64,000 nt of DNA, taken from Chryseobacterium culicis. GTDB taxonomy: Bacteria > Bacteroidota > Bacteroidia > Flavobacteriales > Weeksellaceae. The notes beneath the pieces were generated by a model that saw only the letters and a program-made list of their open reading frames with translations, searched no databases and had not been told where the DNA came from. Where the stretch lies: positions 1,768,665 to 1,832,664 of the forward strand of contig NZ_PCPP01000001.1 of assembly GCF_002979755.1 (NCBI RefSeq), written 5' to 3'. Below are positions 33,804-43,260 of this stretch, piece after piece. The stretch's first letter is position 1; each line of letters starts with the position of its first letter. The position numbers were made by a program, and so were the translations under genes.

Positions 33804-33950
33804 GTATAATGTATTTTGTACAATGTAAAATGTATTGATGATTTGAAGTTAATAGCTGGAGGTTGGAAGCTGGGAGCTGAAAGTAGGACTTTACCCTAAA
33901 GCTCTCACTCACTCTTACCCTCAAACCCTTTCATTCGAATCCCGAAACTC
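33804..33950. repeat. Three consecutive heptamer arrays of different sequence
   Basis: 33804-33838 holds five units of GTATAAT type. 33845-33886 holds six units of GAAGCTG type. 33902-33950 holds seven units drifting from CTCTCAC to GAAACTC. All keep 7-base spacing; the consensus changes between blocks. They fill the 159-bp gap between urea transporter and NicO-like genes. Confidence 0.75.
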
Positions 33951-33952
33951 GT

Positions 33953-34654
33953 TTACCATCCAAGAAAGACCATTCCGACACCGCAAACGGTTACTACTGC
34001 TCCGCTTACCACTCCCATATACCTTTCCAGTTTTTCAGTGTTGAATAATGTTGAGTAGCCATAGCGTCCCAAAAGAACCATTCCAAGCATTGTCAGGACT
34101 GTAGTTGCCGTAAACGAAATAACCAGAACAGCAATTTCAGACATGGAATGTTTTACTCCTGAATAAAATAATAAAGGAATAAGAGGCTCACTGGGTCCCA
34201 TCACGAAAATCATAAAAAGCACAAGCGGAGTTACTTTTATTCTTTTTTGAGGCATTACCACTTCGCTATGATTATGTTCGTATACATAAACGTCATCTCC
34301 CATCACATCAAAATGTTTGTGAGGTTTGTTTCTGATGGCCTGAATGAGACCATATACCAGATAAACTCCTCCAAAGATCAGCAATGCCCATCCTGAAAAG
34401 TTCCCTCTGATATCCTGAAACCATGAGATTTTATTCAGCTGCCATCCGAGAAAAACTCCGATAAAACCCAAGATCAGAGAGCTCAGCACATGTCCAAATC
34501 CACAGACAACCGTTAATATTGCGGTTTTCATTCCGCTCCATTTTTTGGATTTTGAGATCACGATGAATGGCAAATAATGATCAGGCCCTGAAGCTGTATG
34601 TATAAAGCTTATTGAAACAGCACTTAAAAGAAGTGCCCAAACTGTACTATCCAT
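33953..34654 (-). CDS. NicO/UreH-like nickel transporter candidate
   Basis: The 233-residue protein has six membrane helices and the N-terminal motif HTASGPDHYLPF (His19 to His26). It resembles the HX4DH nickel-binding motif of NiCoT permeases with one residue more. A loop at about 125-140 is charged and His-containing (KPHKHFDVMGDDVYVYEHNHSEVV), and GPSEPLIPLLF follows. Its location at the end of the urease block makes nickel uptake the likely role; HupE/UreJ and TauE-type proteins are the alternatives. Confidence 0.8.
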   Translation of the reverse strand: MDSTVWALLLSAVSISFIHTASGPDHYLPFIVISKSKKWSGMKTAILTVVCGFGHVLSSLILGFIGVFLGWQLNKISWFQDIRGNFSGWALLIFGGVYLVYGLIQAIRNKPHKHFDVMGDDVYVYEHNHSEVVMPQKRIKVTPLVLFMIFVMGPSEPLIPLLFYSGVKHSMSEIAVLVISFTATTVLTMLGMVLLGRYGYSTLFNTEKLERYMGVVSGAVVTVCGVGMVFLGW

Positions 34655-34685
34655 TTTTATTAATTCTGTTATTTCAGATTTTTTA

Positions 34686-34752
34686 TTAAGTTTTGGCTAA
34701 AGCCAATGGAAGATTTCTTTTTATTAAGTGGGCTAAAGCCCACTTCTATTGA
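34686..34752 (+). repeat. Paired-hairpin repeat, copy A
   Basis: TTTTGGCTAAAGCCAATGG (34691-34709) is followed after about 20 bases by GTGGGCTAAAGCCCAC (34729-34744) and then TTCTATTGA. It lies between ureD and the NicO-like gene. Confidence 0.8.
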
Positions 34753-34798
34753 ATATGCTTCTCGCAAATTTTGTAAATGAATCAGTATGAAGATTCTT

Positions 34799-35587
34799 TT
34801 ACTCCAACGACCAAAGGATTTCCTGAATATGAAGGAAAAAGTTGTACATCAGTTCTCCGCCATGTCCCAAAGCTCTTACTACAAAACCATTATCTTCCAT
34901 AGCGGAAACACCCACTTCCATTTCTTCATGATGTTGTGTTGCGGCTTCAACAATCTCCTCAATCAATCCGGTTTTATCTACATTTTCTTTCGTACTGTAA
35001 AAAATAAGGGTTCCTTGGTGGGTATATTGTTCCAGATTTCCGATGCTGTTGATGGGGATCATATCAGGCTGGATCAGGACATTATCTTTCACTACCAGTT
35101 TATTGTTGTGGTAGATTTCCATCACATTCTGAAAACGCTTCAGTTTAAAAACTTCTCCATAATGTTTCCTTCCACAGGTAATGATCTCACTGATGATGAT
35201 CTGACTGTTTTTCCCCATATGAATATTCGCTTTACTTTTAAAGTTGGAATCCTCATGCGGAACGATAGGATGCGGAACATAAGCAAAAGAAGTTTCATCT
35301 TCCATTGAAACATTCAGTTCCTGACGCGCTTCATCCTTCATATTGAAAAGCCTTTGATAGGATTGTGACTGTAACTGAAGGGCAGCTCCTTTTTCAATGG
35401 CAACGTCTAAATGGTAATGATCTCCATCCAGAATTCCCGGAGAGGAGCTCATCACCATCTGATAGAGCTTTTTGTCACTTTTTCGCTGTCCTACAGAAAC
35501 TACTCTGAAAGGAAGTGAGACATAAAGGTCTTTCACATAGGATTCTCCTCCCTTGAATCCTGCAATAATTTTTAAACGACTATCCAT
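34799..35587 (-). CDS. ureD: Urease accessory protein UreD
   Basis: The 262-residue protein begins SRLKIIAGFKGGESYVKDLYVSLPFRVV and contains the UreD/UreH blocks VMSSSPGILDGDHYHLDVAIEKGAALQLQSQSY and AYVPHPIVPHEDSNF. In the maturation complex UreD carries nickel and bridges UreFG to the urease apoenzyme. It abuts ureG (stop at 35588, start at 35587), which indicates cotranscription. A 2-domain all-beta fold is expected. It lies in the cytoplasm. Confidence 0.93.
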   Translation of the reverse strand: MDSRLKIIAGFKGGESYVKDLYVSLPFRVVSVGQRKSDKKLYQMVMSSSPGILDGDHYHLDVAIEKGAALQLQSQSYQRLFNMKDEARQELNVSMEDETSFAYVPHPIVPHEDSNFKSKANIHMGKNSQIIISEIITCGRKHYGEVFKLKRFQNVMEIYHNNKLVVKDNVLIQPDMIPINSIGNLEQYTHQGTLIFYSTKENVDKTGLIEEIVEAATQHHEEMEVGVSAMEDNGFVVRALGHGGELMYNFFLHIQEILWSLE

Positions 35588-36226
35588 TTATCTTACTAAG
35601 TTCGGTTCTTCAACTTCTTCTAAAAGAGCATATTTTTTGATCCAACCGATTACTTTATCCAATCCTTCATCTGTTTTAAGATTGGTGAATACAAAAGGAT
35701 TTCCTTTTCGCATTCTTCTGGCATCATTTTCCATCACTTCAAGGCTGGCTCCTACGTAAGGCGCAAGGTCTATTTTATTGATAATCAAAAGGTCTGATCT
35801 TGTGATACCAGGTCCTCCTTTTCTAGGAATTTTCTCTCCTTCCGCTACATCGATAATAAAGATGGTAACGTCAGCAAGGTCCGGGCTGAATGTCGCTGAA
35901 AGATTGTCACCTCCGCTTTCAATTAAAACGAGTTCAATTTCCGGGAAACGTGCTGCCAGTTCATCTACTGCTTCAAGGTTCATACTTGCATCTTCACGGA
36001 TAGCAGTGTGGGGGCAGCCTCCTGTTTCTACTCCAATAATTCTGTCGTGGGGAAGAAGACTGTTTTTCGCCATAAATTCAGCGTCTTCTTTGGTATAAAT
36101 ATCATTGGTAATTACTCCAAGGTCATACTTACCAAATAATTTTCTGCTTAAACGTTCTAATAGTGCAGTTTTTCCTGAACCTACAGGTCCTGCAACTCCT
36201 ACTTTTATGTATTTTCTATTTTCCAT
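35588..36226 (-). CDS. ureG: Urease accessory GTPase UreG
   Basis: The 212-residue GTPase has the P-loop GPVGSGKT at 13-20, the nickel-binding Cys71-Pro-His73 in [17 protein letters not shown], the Walker B region [22 protein letters not shown] and the specificity motif NKIDLAP. GTP binding and hydrolysis drive nickel transfer into the urease active site through the UreD-UreF complex. All expected residues are present and the length is normal. The gene is preceded by a 125-bp spacer after ureF. Confidence 0.96.
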   Translation of the reverse strand: MENRKYIKVGVAGPVGSGKTALLERLSRKLFGKYDLGVITNDIYTKEDAEFMAKNSLLPHDRIIGVETGGCPHTAIREDASMNLEAVDELAARFPEIELVLIESGGDNLSATFSPDLADVTIFIIDVAEGEKIPRKGGPGITRSDLLIINKIDLAPYVGASLEVMENDARRMRKGNPFVFTNLKTDEGLDKVIGWIKKYALLEEVEEPNLVR

Positions 36227-36351
36227 TTTTTTTTTATTTTTTTTAACGCTAAGAGCGCAAAGTTTTTTTTGATTGAGAATATTTTACGATCGCAAAGGCG
36301 ATTCACTCAGCAGAGGGCGATTCATCAATTTGCTCTTTTATCTTTTATCTT
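36227..36351. repeat. Spacer between ureF and ureG with short repeats
   Basis: This 125-bp gap carries AACGCTAAGAGCGCAAAG and CGATCGCAAAGGCGATT, both short self-complementary pieces. It ends in two exact CTTTTAT heptamers plus CTTTTAG (36335-36355), whose end overlaps the ureF stop region. It may modulate ureG and ureD expression. Confidence 0.5.
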
Positions 36352-37044
36352 TTAGGACATATAAAGTCTTGAATACAGTCTTTCATGCTGCATACACCTG
36401 ATATCAAAGGCGGTGTTGCAAAGTCCCACCATATCCCTGTCCAGCTCCATTGTTTCCCATACTGTTTTTTCCATTACGGGATATAGTGAGAATAAAATAT
36501 CTTGTCCATCCAGCTGTCCGAGAGGAACAAGCTTTACCGCATTGGTGATCATTCCTGCAACAGAGGTGTAATAGAATCCCAAAAGAGCTTCATACAAAGG
36601 AATCTTCATTAAATAAGCATACACTCCAAATACAATACAGTAATGAGAATTGGCTTCTTTATTCTGAACTGCTTTTTCAAAAGCCTCCATAAAAGGGAAA
36701 CTTTCCCGTCTTTTGAAAATCTTGATCAGTCTGAGCCCTAATTTCTGACTGGCCTGGCGAATTTCTTTCGGGCATTTTATGGCATTGCATTCATTATCGA
36801 GAAGTATCAATGTTTCTAAATCTCCTTTTTCTGCAGCTTTATAGGCCAGTTTTACAAAAGCTCCGTCATTGAATTTAAGATTGTACTGAAGCATATTCTG
36901 CACAAACTCTTTTGCCGTATCTGCATTATGTACAATTCTTTCCTGAACATACGTTTCAAGTCCGTTGGAATGGGTATATCCTCCGATGGGAAGTGTAGGA
37001 TCTGCAAGATGAAGCAGTCCCGACAGGAAGTTTATGTTATTCAT
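36352..37044 (-). CDS. ureF: Urease accessory protein UreF
   Basis: The 230-residue all-helical protein opens FLSGLLHLADPTLPIGGYTHSNGLETYVQE, the conserved UreF N-terminus, and has YYTSVAGMITNAVKLVPLGQLDGQ and MQHERLYSRLYMS at the end, a motif that docks UreG. UreF acts as a GTPase-activating checkpoint in nickel insertion. It overlaps ureE by 8 bases, implying translational coupling. Confidence 0.94.
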   Translation of the reverse strand: MNNINFLSGLLHLADPTLPIGGYTHSNGLETYVQERIVHNADTAKEFVQNMLQYNLKFNDGAFVKLAYKAAEKGDLETLILLDNECNAIKCPKEIRQASQKLGLRLIKIFKRRESFPFMEAFEKAVQNKEANSHYCIVFGVYAYLMKIPLYEALLGFYYTSVAGMITNAVKLVPLGQLDGQDILFSLYPVMEKTVWETMELDRDMVGLCNTAFDIRCMQHERLYSRLYMS

Positions 37045-37546
37045 CTTTTGGGGCGGCCATTTTTAGGATTTTTGTGAAGATTGTTGAACCCAGACTTCCG
37101 TGTCCATGAGGTTCTACGTTCGATTTAAGAAGATTCAACAGTTTCGCAGATTGCTTTTCCGGTCTGAAACCACTTGCTTCCAACCATCTGAACATGGGCA
37201 TTTCAAAAGGGAGCAATACTTTATCATTCTGAATGAAAAGCGGAATATGTTTGTTTCCGATCTCATAGCACACAGTACCCATTTCCAACAGTGAAGCGGG
37301 TGACATCACAATCGCTTCTGTTTCCAGAACATTGATTGCTATTATTTTTTCTGCATCCTCAAAAAGAATATCTCCTTCACGCAAACGCTGTCCCTCTCTT
37401 AGAAACTTGATCGCAATGTCAGTTCCTTTTCTGGTTTTTTTACGCTGAATTCTTTTGGTGGTTTCAAACCATTCCAAATCGAGATAGTCTATGGTTTTAT
37501 CTGAAGAATTTTCAGAGAGATTGCCTATGATTTGATTAATTATCAT
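37037..37546 (-). CDS. ureE: Urease accessory nickel chaperone UreE
   Basis: The 169-residue protein has the UreE N-domain (YLDLEWFETTKRIQRKKTRKGTDIAIKF) and metal-binding C-domain (VCYEIGNKHIPLFIQNDKVLLPF), ending EPHGHGSLG. The long His-rich tail of some UreE proteins is absent; only a short HGHG remains. It supplies nickel to UreG. It overlaps ureF by 8 bases and the upstream barrel gene by 11. Confidence 0.92.
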   Translation of the reverse strand: MIINQIIGNLSENSSDKTIDYLDLEWFETTKRIQRKKTRKGTDIAIKFLREGQRLREGDILFEDAEKIIAINVLETEAIVMSPASLLEMGTVCYEIGNKHIPLFIQNDKVLLPFEMPMFRWLEASGFRPEKQSAKLLNLLKSNVEPHGHGSLGSTIFTKILKMAAPKDE

Positions 37547-38183
37547 TTTTAGATTTTTTTCTGAAGTCTAAGTTTTTGGAAATGCCTACCCCGAATGTTG
37601 AACCGCTGATTCCTGCTACATAGCTTTTTGTCCAGCCTTCTTCTTTCGTTTTGGTTTGCAGCATTGAAAGCTCAGCAAATTTGAATTTCAATGCCCAGCC
37701 TCCACCCAGCAAAATCCCGATCAAAGGATAGGCACGAAGACGGAATCCATTAAAGTTCTGCATGGCATCAGCAGCCGTTGAAAGTTGCTGTCCCCAGACA
37801 TAATGAGCATCCACCTGCCCAATTAATACAAAGTATTTCCCAAGCATTACTGACGGACTGTACCAGAGGCCGGCCTCATTTTGCTTATAAACAACGTTAT
37901 GGTCTACCGTATTCTGTGAGTAGGCATAGTTGACTCCAATAAGATCATTATTATTGATGAAGTATCCTACTCCAAGCGGTGCGCTTGAAACTGTACTGCT
38001 GCTGCTTGATGGTGTTGTAATTTTAGAATAATCTAATGAACCGTACACCATAAACTGCCCTTTGGGTCCATCTTCATCACTTTTAAGCCTGTGCCCGCCA
38101 AGAAACTGAGCGTTCAGATTTCCTGAAAGCACAGACATTCCGGCTACAGCAAGAGAAAAAACTGTTTTATTTAAATATTTCAT
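37536..38183 (-). CDS. Secreted outer-membrane beta-barrel protein inside the urease operon
   Basis: The 215-residue protein has a signal peptide ending NLNAQ (about 26) and then alternating amphipathic strands (GQFMVYGSLDYSKI, GVGYFINNNDLIGVNYAYSQ, SVMLGKYFVLIGQVDAHYVWG, AGISGSTFGVGISKNL), as in small OmpW/OprD-like or DUF3575-like barrels. It is not part of the classical urease set. Its 3' end overlaps ureE by 11 bases, so it is translated from the same message. A passage for urea or nickel across the outer membrane is a reasonable but untested idea. Confidence 0.8.
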   Translation of the reverse strand: MKYLNKTVFSLAVAGMSVLSGNLNAQFLGGHRLKSDEDGPKGQFMVYGSLDYSKITTPSSSSSTVSSAPLGVGYFINNNDLIGVNYAYSQNTVDHNVVYKQNEAGLWYSPSVMLGKYFVLIGQVDAHYVWGQQLSTAADAMQNFNGFRLRAYPLIGILLGGGWALKFKFAELSMLQTKTKEEGWTKSYVAGISGSTFGVGISKNLDFRKKSKNDN

Positions 38184-38242
38184 TCTACACTTAGTTCTAT
38201 AATTGTTTTACAATATGATCTGATAATTTTTTTTTGTTGTTA

Positions 38243-38280
38243 AATAAACCTAACAGGTTTTTGAAACCTGTTAGGTTTTA
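38243..38280. terminator. Strong hairpin between ureC and the barrel gene
   Basis: AAACCTAACAGGTTT and AAACCTGTTAGGTTT form a stem of about 15 bp with a tiny loop. A T-run lies on the other side for the minus strand only weakly. It could lower expression of the accessory genes relative to ureABC. Confidence 0.6.
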
Positions 38281-38295
38281 TTCATAAAATTTATC

Positions 38296-40017
38296 TTAGA
38301 ACAAGAAATACAGCTGTGTTAAAGGAAGTGTTTCTGCCGGTTCACAAGTGATGTATTCACCATCTACCGTCACTTTGTAGTTTTCAGGATTCACTTCAAT
38401 CAGAGGAGTCTTATCGTTATGGATAAGGTCTTTTTTGGAAATATTTCTACAGTTTTTCACCGGAAGAATCATTTTCTCCAATTTGTAAGAAGCAATAGTT
38501 CCGTTGTCGATAGAGATCTGAGAAACAAAATTGGCACAAGTCCCAAACTTAGCTTTTCCATGAGCTCCAAACATATTTCTGTAAATAATAGGCTGAGGCG
38601 TAGGAATGGATGCATTCGGATCTCCCATTTTAGCAGCAATTACAAATCCGCCTTTTACAATCATTTCCGGCTTTGCTCCAAATAATGCAGGTTTCCAGAT
38701 GACCAAATCTGCCAATTTCCCTTCTTCAATTGATCCTACATATTCTGAAATACCGTGTGCAATAGCTGGGTTGATGGTATATTTAGCTACATATCTTTTA
38801 GCACGGTAATTGTCATTCTCTGTATTTTGGTCTTCTTCCAGAGCACCTCTCTGCTCCTTCATTTTACTTGCCGTCTGCCAGGTTCTTGTAATCACTTCTC
38901 CGGGTCTTCCCATCGCCTGGGAATCCGAACTCATGATGCTGAAAACACCCATATCATGAAGAATATCTTCTGCGGCAATGGTTTCAGGACGGATACGAGA
39001 GTCTGCAAACGCCACATCTTCAGGAATATTTTTACTCAAATGGTGGCATACCATCAGCATATCCAAATGCTCATCAATGGTATTAACTGTGTAAGGACGT
39101 GTAGGGTTTGTAGAAGCCGGCAATACGTTTGGATACATGGCAGCTTTAATAATATCCGGAGCGTGACCTCCACCTGCTCCTTCAGTGTGGAAAGTGTGAA
39201 TTACCCTTCCGTTGATTGCTCTCATGGTATCTTCAAGAAATCCTCCTTCATTCAGAGTATCGGTGTGGATGGCCACCTGAACGTCATATTTATCCGCTAC
39301 TTTCAATGCTGCATCAATGGTTGCAGGAGTTGCTCCCCAGTCTTCGTGGATTTTTACTCCTAAAGCACCTGCTTCTACCTGCTCTTCAATAGGTTCCTCT
39401 GCCGAACAGTTCCCTTTCCCGAAAAATCCAAGGTTCATAGGATATTCTTCAGCGGCTTCAAGCATTTTCTGCATATTGAATCTTCCCGGAGTAACGGTTG
39501 TAGCATTCGTTCCATCATTTGGACCTGTACCTCCGCCAATCATTGTTGTGATTCCACTATATAAAGAAGTTTCAATCTGCTGAGGGCAGATGTAGTGAAT
39601 GTGGGTGTCAATTCCTCCTGCTGTTACGATATACCCTTTTCCACCATGAACTTCCGTGGAAGCTCCAATAATCATATTGGGAGTCACTCCGTCCATTGTA
39701 TCGGGGTTACCTGCTTTTCCGATTCCTACAATTTTTCCGTCTTTGATTCCGATATCTCCTTTTACAATTCCCCAGTGGTCAATAATTACGGCTCCTGTGA
39801 TACAAAGATCCAAAACACCTTCATCTCTTTTAGCAGTAACATTCTGTCCCATTCCGTCGCGGACTGTTTTTCCTCCTCCGAAAACGGCTTCGTCTCCGTA
39901 GTGCGTGAAATCTTTTTCAATTTCAATAATAATTTCAGTATCTCCCAGTCTAATTTTGTCTCCGGCTGTAGGACCTAATATATTGGCGTATTGTTTTCTG
40001 TCTACCTGTAAGCTCAT
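38296..40017 (-). CDS. ureC: Urease alpha subunit UreC
   Basis: The 573-residue enzyme hydrolyses urea to ammonia and carbamate at a di-nickel centre. Nickel ligands are visible as His139 and His141 (HIHYICPQQ), the lysine to be carbamylated Lys222 (GVKIHEDWG), His251 and His277, and Asp365 (MSSDSQAMG). The mobile flap has Cys324-His325-His326 in MVCHHLSK. Length and all catalytic residues are standard. It follows ureB by one base and is at the centre of the urease operon. Confidence 0.97.
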   Translation of the reverse strand: MSLQVDRKQYANILGPTAGDKIRLGDTEIIIEIEKDFTHYGDEAVFGGGKTVRDGMGQNVTAKRDEGVLDLCITGAVIIDHWGIVKGDIGIKDGKIVGIGKAGNPDTMDGVTPNMIIGASTEVHGGKGYIVTAGGIDTHIHYICPQQIETSLYSGITTMIGGGTGPNDGTNATTVTPGRFNMQKMLEAAEEYPMNLGFFGKGNCSAEEPIEEQVEAGALGVKIHEDWGATPATIDAALKVADKYDVQVAIHTDTLNEGGFLEDTMRAINGRVIHTFHTEGAGGGHAPDIIKAAMYPNVLPASTNPTRPYTVNTIDEHLDMLMVCHHLSKNIPEDVAFADSRIRPETIAAEDILHDMGVFSIMSSDSQAMGRPGEVITRTWQTASKMKEQRGALEEDQNTENDNYRAKRYVAKYTINPAIAHGISEYVGSIEEGKLADLVIWKPALFGAKPEMIVKGGFVIAAKMGDPNASIPTPQPIIYRNMFGAHGKAKFGTCANFVSQISIDNGTIASYKLEKMILPVKNCRNISKKDLIHNDKTPLIEVNPENYKVTVDGEYITCEPAETLPLTQLYFLF

Positions 40018-40018
40018 C

Positions 40019-40387
40019 TTAGTGATTTTTAAAGTTTAACTCTTCAACTTTTGCAAGGCTTGCTTTTTTCTGTTCTTCAGAATCCACCTGTCCATCGACA
40101 AGATTGTTGAAACCCATTGCTTTTTTAATTCCTCCTATTTCGACCAATTCCACCTCTTTTTCTTCTCCCGGCTCAAATCGAACGGCAGTGCTTGCTACAA
40201 TATTCAGTCTCTTTCCGAAAGCTTTTTCACGGTCAAAACTCATGGCTTTATTAACTTCGAAAAAATGGAAGTGTGAACCTACCTGAATAGGGCGGTCTCC
40301 TGTATTTGTTACTTTTATTTTTACAGTTTCTCTGCCTTCATTACAGATAATTGTACCTTCTTTTACAAAAATTTCTCCTGGTATCAT
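40019..40387 (-). CDS. ureB: Urease beta subunit UreB
   Basis: The 122-residue beta subunit has the conserved block [34 protein letters not shown] and [13 protein letters not shown]. It packs against the alpha subunit and stabilises the urease trimer. It is located 12 bases after ureA and 1 base before ureC. Confidence 0.96.
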   Translation of the reverse strand: MIPGEIFVKEGTIICNEGRETVKIKVTNTGDRPIQVGSHFHFFEVNKAMSFDREKAFGKRLNIVASTAVRFEPGEEKEVELVEIGGIKKAMGFNNLVDGQVDSEEQKKASLAKVEELNFKNH

Positions 40388-40399
40388 AATCGGTAGGTA

Positions 40400-40702
40400 T
40401 TAACGGATTGGATTGTGTACGGTTACAAGTTTAGTCCCATCCGGGAAAGTGGCTTCAATCTGAACATCGTGGATCATTTCTGCCACGCCAGGCATTACAT
40501 CCTCTTTAGTAAGAAGATGAGCGCCTTCCTGCATCAATTCGGCTACTTTTTTTCCATCTCTTGCTCCTTCAAGCAAAAAATGGCTGATGAGTGCTATGGA
40601 TTCCGGATAGTTTAATTTAAGGCCTCTTGCCTTTCTTTTTAGAGCGAGCTCGCCTGCCAGAAATAGCATAAGCTTCTCCGTTTCTCTCGGTGTTAAGTGC
40701 AT
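40400..40702 (-). CDS. ureA: Urease gamma subunit UreA
   Basis: The start is the ATG at 40702 ([20 protein letters not shown]), the invariant UreA N-terminus; an in-frame ATG at 40759 would add 19 residues unlike any UreA. The resulting 100 residues is the family length. Visible blocks: [26 protein letters not shown] and [29 protein letters not shown]. It is the first gene of the urease operon. Confidence 0.96.
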   Translation of the reverse strand: MHLTPRETEKLMLFLAGELALKRKARGLKLNYPESIALISHFLLEGARDGKKVAELMQEGAHLLTKEDVMPGVAEMIHDVQIEATFPDGTKLVTVHNPIR

Positions 40703-40856
40703 AATATTTTTATTTAAAATTGGACAAACAGAATCCCGTTCACCTTTCTGCAAAGGCAAATAGAAATGTTCAAAAATGTAAAATGGGAATGATTTTTATG
40801 GACTTGTATTGACATGAATACAAATCATAACGGATCATTAAAATTTTAAAAAGGAA

Positions 40857-41222
40857 TTAGCAGCGTGCTATCTGCAGGGAATGATACAGAATGTATCTTG
40901 GTTCGGTAATATAAATACGGGTTTGAACGGCCGCAACACGTGTATTGTAAGTATAATCTGCAAAGAAATAGTGTAACCACTGCTGTGCAAGTATCGAATA
41001 GTCAAATTTCACTTTCTCCCAGTCGTTGGAATCCTGTACATCCTGTGCATCTGAAAAGCTATACATTTCAGGCTGGGTCTGCTGATCAGATTTCTGCTGG
41101 AGGAGATGAATTTTTGAAAGAATATCAGAGTATGGTTGAGTTTTCCCTGTATGTGCAAAAAGACCTGCACACAATGCTGAGAAAAATATCACAAAAGAGA
41201 AAAATAAGACTCTTTTTTTCAT
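40857..41222 (-). CDS. Small secreted hypothetical protein upstream of ureA
   Basis: The 121-residue product has a signal peptide (VLFFSFVIFFSALCAGLFAHT). A polar Gln-rich part follows (HLLQQKSDQQTQPEMYSFSDAQD), then an aromatic C-terminal part (QQWLHYFFADYTYNTRVAAVQTRIYITEPRYILYHSLQ). No family is recognised. It is 154 bases upstream of ureA on the same strand; whether it belongs to the urease operon is uncertain. Confidence 0.55.
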   Translation of the reverse strand: MKKRVLFFSFVIFFSALCAGLFAHTGKTQPYSDILSKIHLLQQKSDQQTQPEMYSFSDAQDVQDSNDWEKVKFDYSILAQQWLHYFFADYTYNTRVAAVQTRIYITEPRYILYHSLQIARC

Positions 41223-41628
41223 ACTGTTAATAATGGTGTAAAATTAGAACAATCTTAAAACCCAGGCTATCAAAAAAATTATTTAAAATGTTCAAAATCG
41301 CAACAAATGCAATTTTATATATTTTTAACATTCCATTACAAATCCCTTATTTACAACACGTAAGCACTATTTACAAACTATGACAAATATTTAATTGTCC
41401 TCATTCCCATAATTCTGATTGTTCATCTTATCTTTTCCTTCTATTTAAGAAATCGAATAAATACATCTTGTATTCTCAATTTCATATGTTAAAAAACCAT
41501 TATCCATTAATGATTATTCAATAATCAAGTTTATTCCATAAAAGCAGGCGGTATTTTTTTCTTTCCTTATAATTATCGTAAATTTGTATACACATCTTAT
41601 TTAATTTAATAAAATAATAAAACGTAAT
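41223..41628. promoter_or_regulatory. 406-bp AT-rich divergent spacer with the pruA promoter
   Basis: TAAATTTG at 41579-41586 matches the Bacteroidota -7 box TAnnTTTG, 43 bases before the pruA start. A matching -33 TTG is not evident. The rest of the spacer is very AT-rich and shows no gene. Confidence 0.5.
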
Positions 41629-43254
41629 ATGTCAAAAGCAATTTCGCAAGTACCATTAGCGGTAAACGAGCCGGTAAATTCTTATGAACCGGGATCTCCG
41701 GAAGTTAAAAGCCTTATCGACACTTATAAAAAAATGTGGGCTGAAAAGGTAGAAATCCCAATGATCATCAACGGAAAAGAAGTAAAAACGGATACAAAAG
41801 TACAGCTTCAGTCTCCACAGGATCATGCTCATGATTTTGGATTCTACTATCAGGGTGGTATGCAGCATGTGGATGACGCTATCAACGCGGCATTGGCAGC
41901 TAAAAAAGAATGGAATGAACTAGGCTGGGAACAGCGTGCAGCAATTTTCTTAAAGGCAGCTGATCTTTTGGCTGGTCCTTACAGAGATGTGATCAACGCT
42001 GCAACAATGATCGGACAGTCTAAAAACGTACACCAGGCTGAAATTGATGCAGCTTGTGAGTTCATCGACTTCTTAAGATTCAACGTTGAGTTCATGACAG
42101 AAATGTATTCTGAGCAGCCGGTTTCTGACAATGGAATCTGGAACCGCGTTGAATACAGACCATTAGAAGGATTCTGTTTTGCCGTAACTCCGTTCAACTT
42201 TACAGCAATTTCCGGAAACCTTCCGACTTGTATGGCAATGTTAGGAAATGTAGTGGTTTGGAAACCTTCTGACAAGCAGGTATATTCTGCAAAAGTAATC
42301 ATGGATGTATTAACAGAAGCGGGTCTTCCTGCCGGGGTTATCAACATGATCTTTACGGATGGAAAAGAAACTGCTGAGAAAGTATTGGCTCACCGTGATT
42401 TTGCAGGTCTTCACTTCACAGGTTCTACAAAAGTATTCCAGGGAATGTGGAAAATGATCGGAGACAATATCCACAACTACAGAACATATCCAAGAATCGT
42501 TGGAGAAACTGGTGGTAAAGATTTTGTAATCGCTCACCCGTCTGCTAACGTAGAAGCTGTAGCAACTGCATTGGTAAGAGGTGCTTTCGAATATCAGGGA
42601 CAAAAATGTTCTGCTGCTTCAAGAGCGTATGTACCTAAGTCTCTTTGGGCTGATGTGAAAAAAGTAATGGAAACTCAGATGAACTCTATTAAAGTAGGTT
42701 CTCCAGAAGATACTTCAAACTTCGTAAACGCTGTAATTGATAAAAATTCTTTCGAAAAATGTAAAGGATACATCGACAGAGCAAATGCTTCCGGTGAAGC
42801 TGCTGTAGCAATCGGTGGAAAAGTTGACGATTCTAAAGGATGGTTTGTACACCCAACAGTAATCGAAACTACAAATCCTCACTACGAAAGTATGGTAGAA
42901 GAGATCTTTGGCCCAATCTTATCGATCTACGTATATGAAGATCAGGACTGGAAAGAAACACTAAAACTTGTAGATTCTACTTCTCCTTATTCATTGACTG
43001 GTTCTGTATTCTCACAAGACCGTTACGCAATTAATGAAGCTTTTAAAGCTTTAGAAAATGCATCCGGTAACTTCTACATCAACGATAAACCAACTGGTGC
43101 CGTAGTAGGACAACAGCCTTTCGGTGGTGGTAGAGCTTCAGGAACTAATGATAAAGCAGGTTCTAAAATGAATCTTCTAAGATGGACCTCTGTAAGAAGC
43201 GTAAAAGAAACGTTTGTTTCTCCAAAAAACTACAAATATCCATATTTAGGGTAG
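41629..43254 (+). CDS. pruA: L-glutamate gamma-semialdehyde dehydrogenase (1-pyrroline-5-carboxylate dehydrogenase)
   Basis: The 541-residue aldehyde dehydrogenase oxidises glutamate semialdehyde to glutamate with NAD+ in proline breakdown. Key sequences are the general-base Glu in VGETGGKDFVIAHPSA, the catalytic Cys in YQGQKCSAASRAYVPKS, EEIFGPILSIYVYED and the P5CDH-type ending NFYINDKPTGAVVGQQPFGGGRASG. It is a single-domain protein not fused to proline dehydrogenase (PutA form), as is typical in Bacteroidota. A terminator follows. Confidence 0.95.
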   Translation: MSKAISQVPLAVNEPVNSYEPGSPEVKSLIDTYKKMWAEKVEIPMIINGKEVKTDTKVQLQSPQDHAHDFGFYYQGGMQHVDDAINAALAAKKEWNELGWEQRAAIFLKAADLLAGPYRDVINAATMIGQSKNVHQAEIDAACEFIDFLRFNVEFMTEMYSEQPVSDNGIWNRVEYRPLEGFCFAVTPFNFTAISGNLPTCMAMLGNVVVWKPSDKQVYSAKVIMDVLTEAGLPAGVINMIFTDGKETAEKVLAHRDFAGLHFTGSTKVFQGMWKMIGDNIHNYRTYPRIVGETGGKDFVIAHPSANVEAVATALVRGAFEYQGQKCSAASRAYVPKSLWADVKKVMETQMNSIKVGSPEDTSNFVNAVIDKNSFEKCKGYIDRANASGEAAVAIGGKVDDSKGWFVHPTVIETTNPHYESMVEEIFGPILSIYVYEDQDWKETLKLVDSTSPYSLTGSVFSQDRYAINEAFKALENASGNFYINDKPTGAVVGQQPFGGGRASGTNDKAGSKMNLLRWTSVRSVKETFVSPKNYKYPYLG

Positions 43255-43260
43255 TTCATA

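Noticed and set aside
33928..33950. TTCGAATCCC resembling a tRNA T-arm
   Set aside because: It is part of a heptamer array and no acceptor or anticodon arms can be drawn around it.
38755..39363. A long open frame of 202 codons on the plus strand within ureC
   Set aside because: It lies entirely antisense to the well-conserved ureC and its product is Cys/His-rich without any family pattern; it mirrors ureC codon use.
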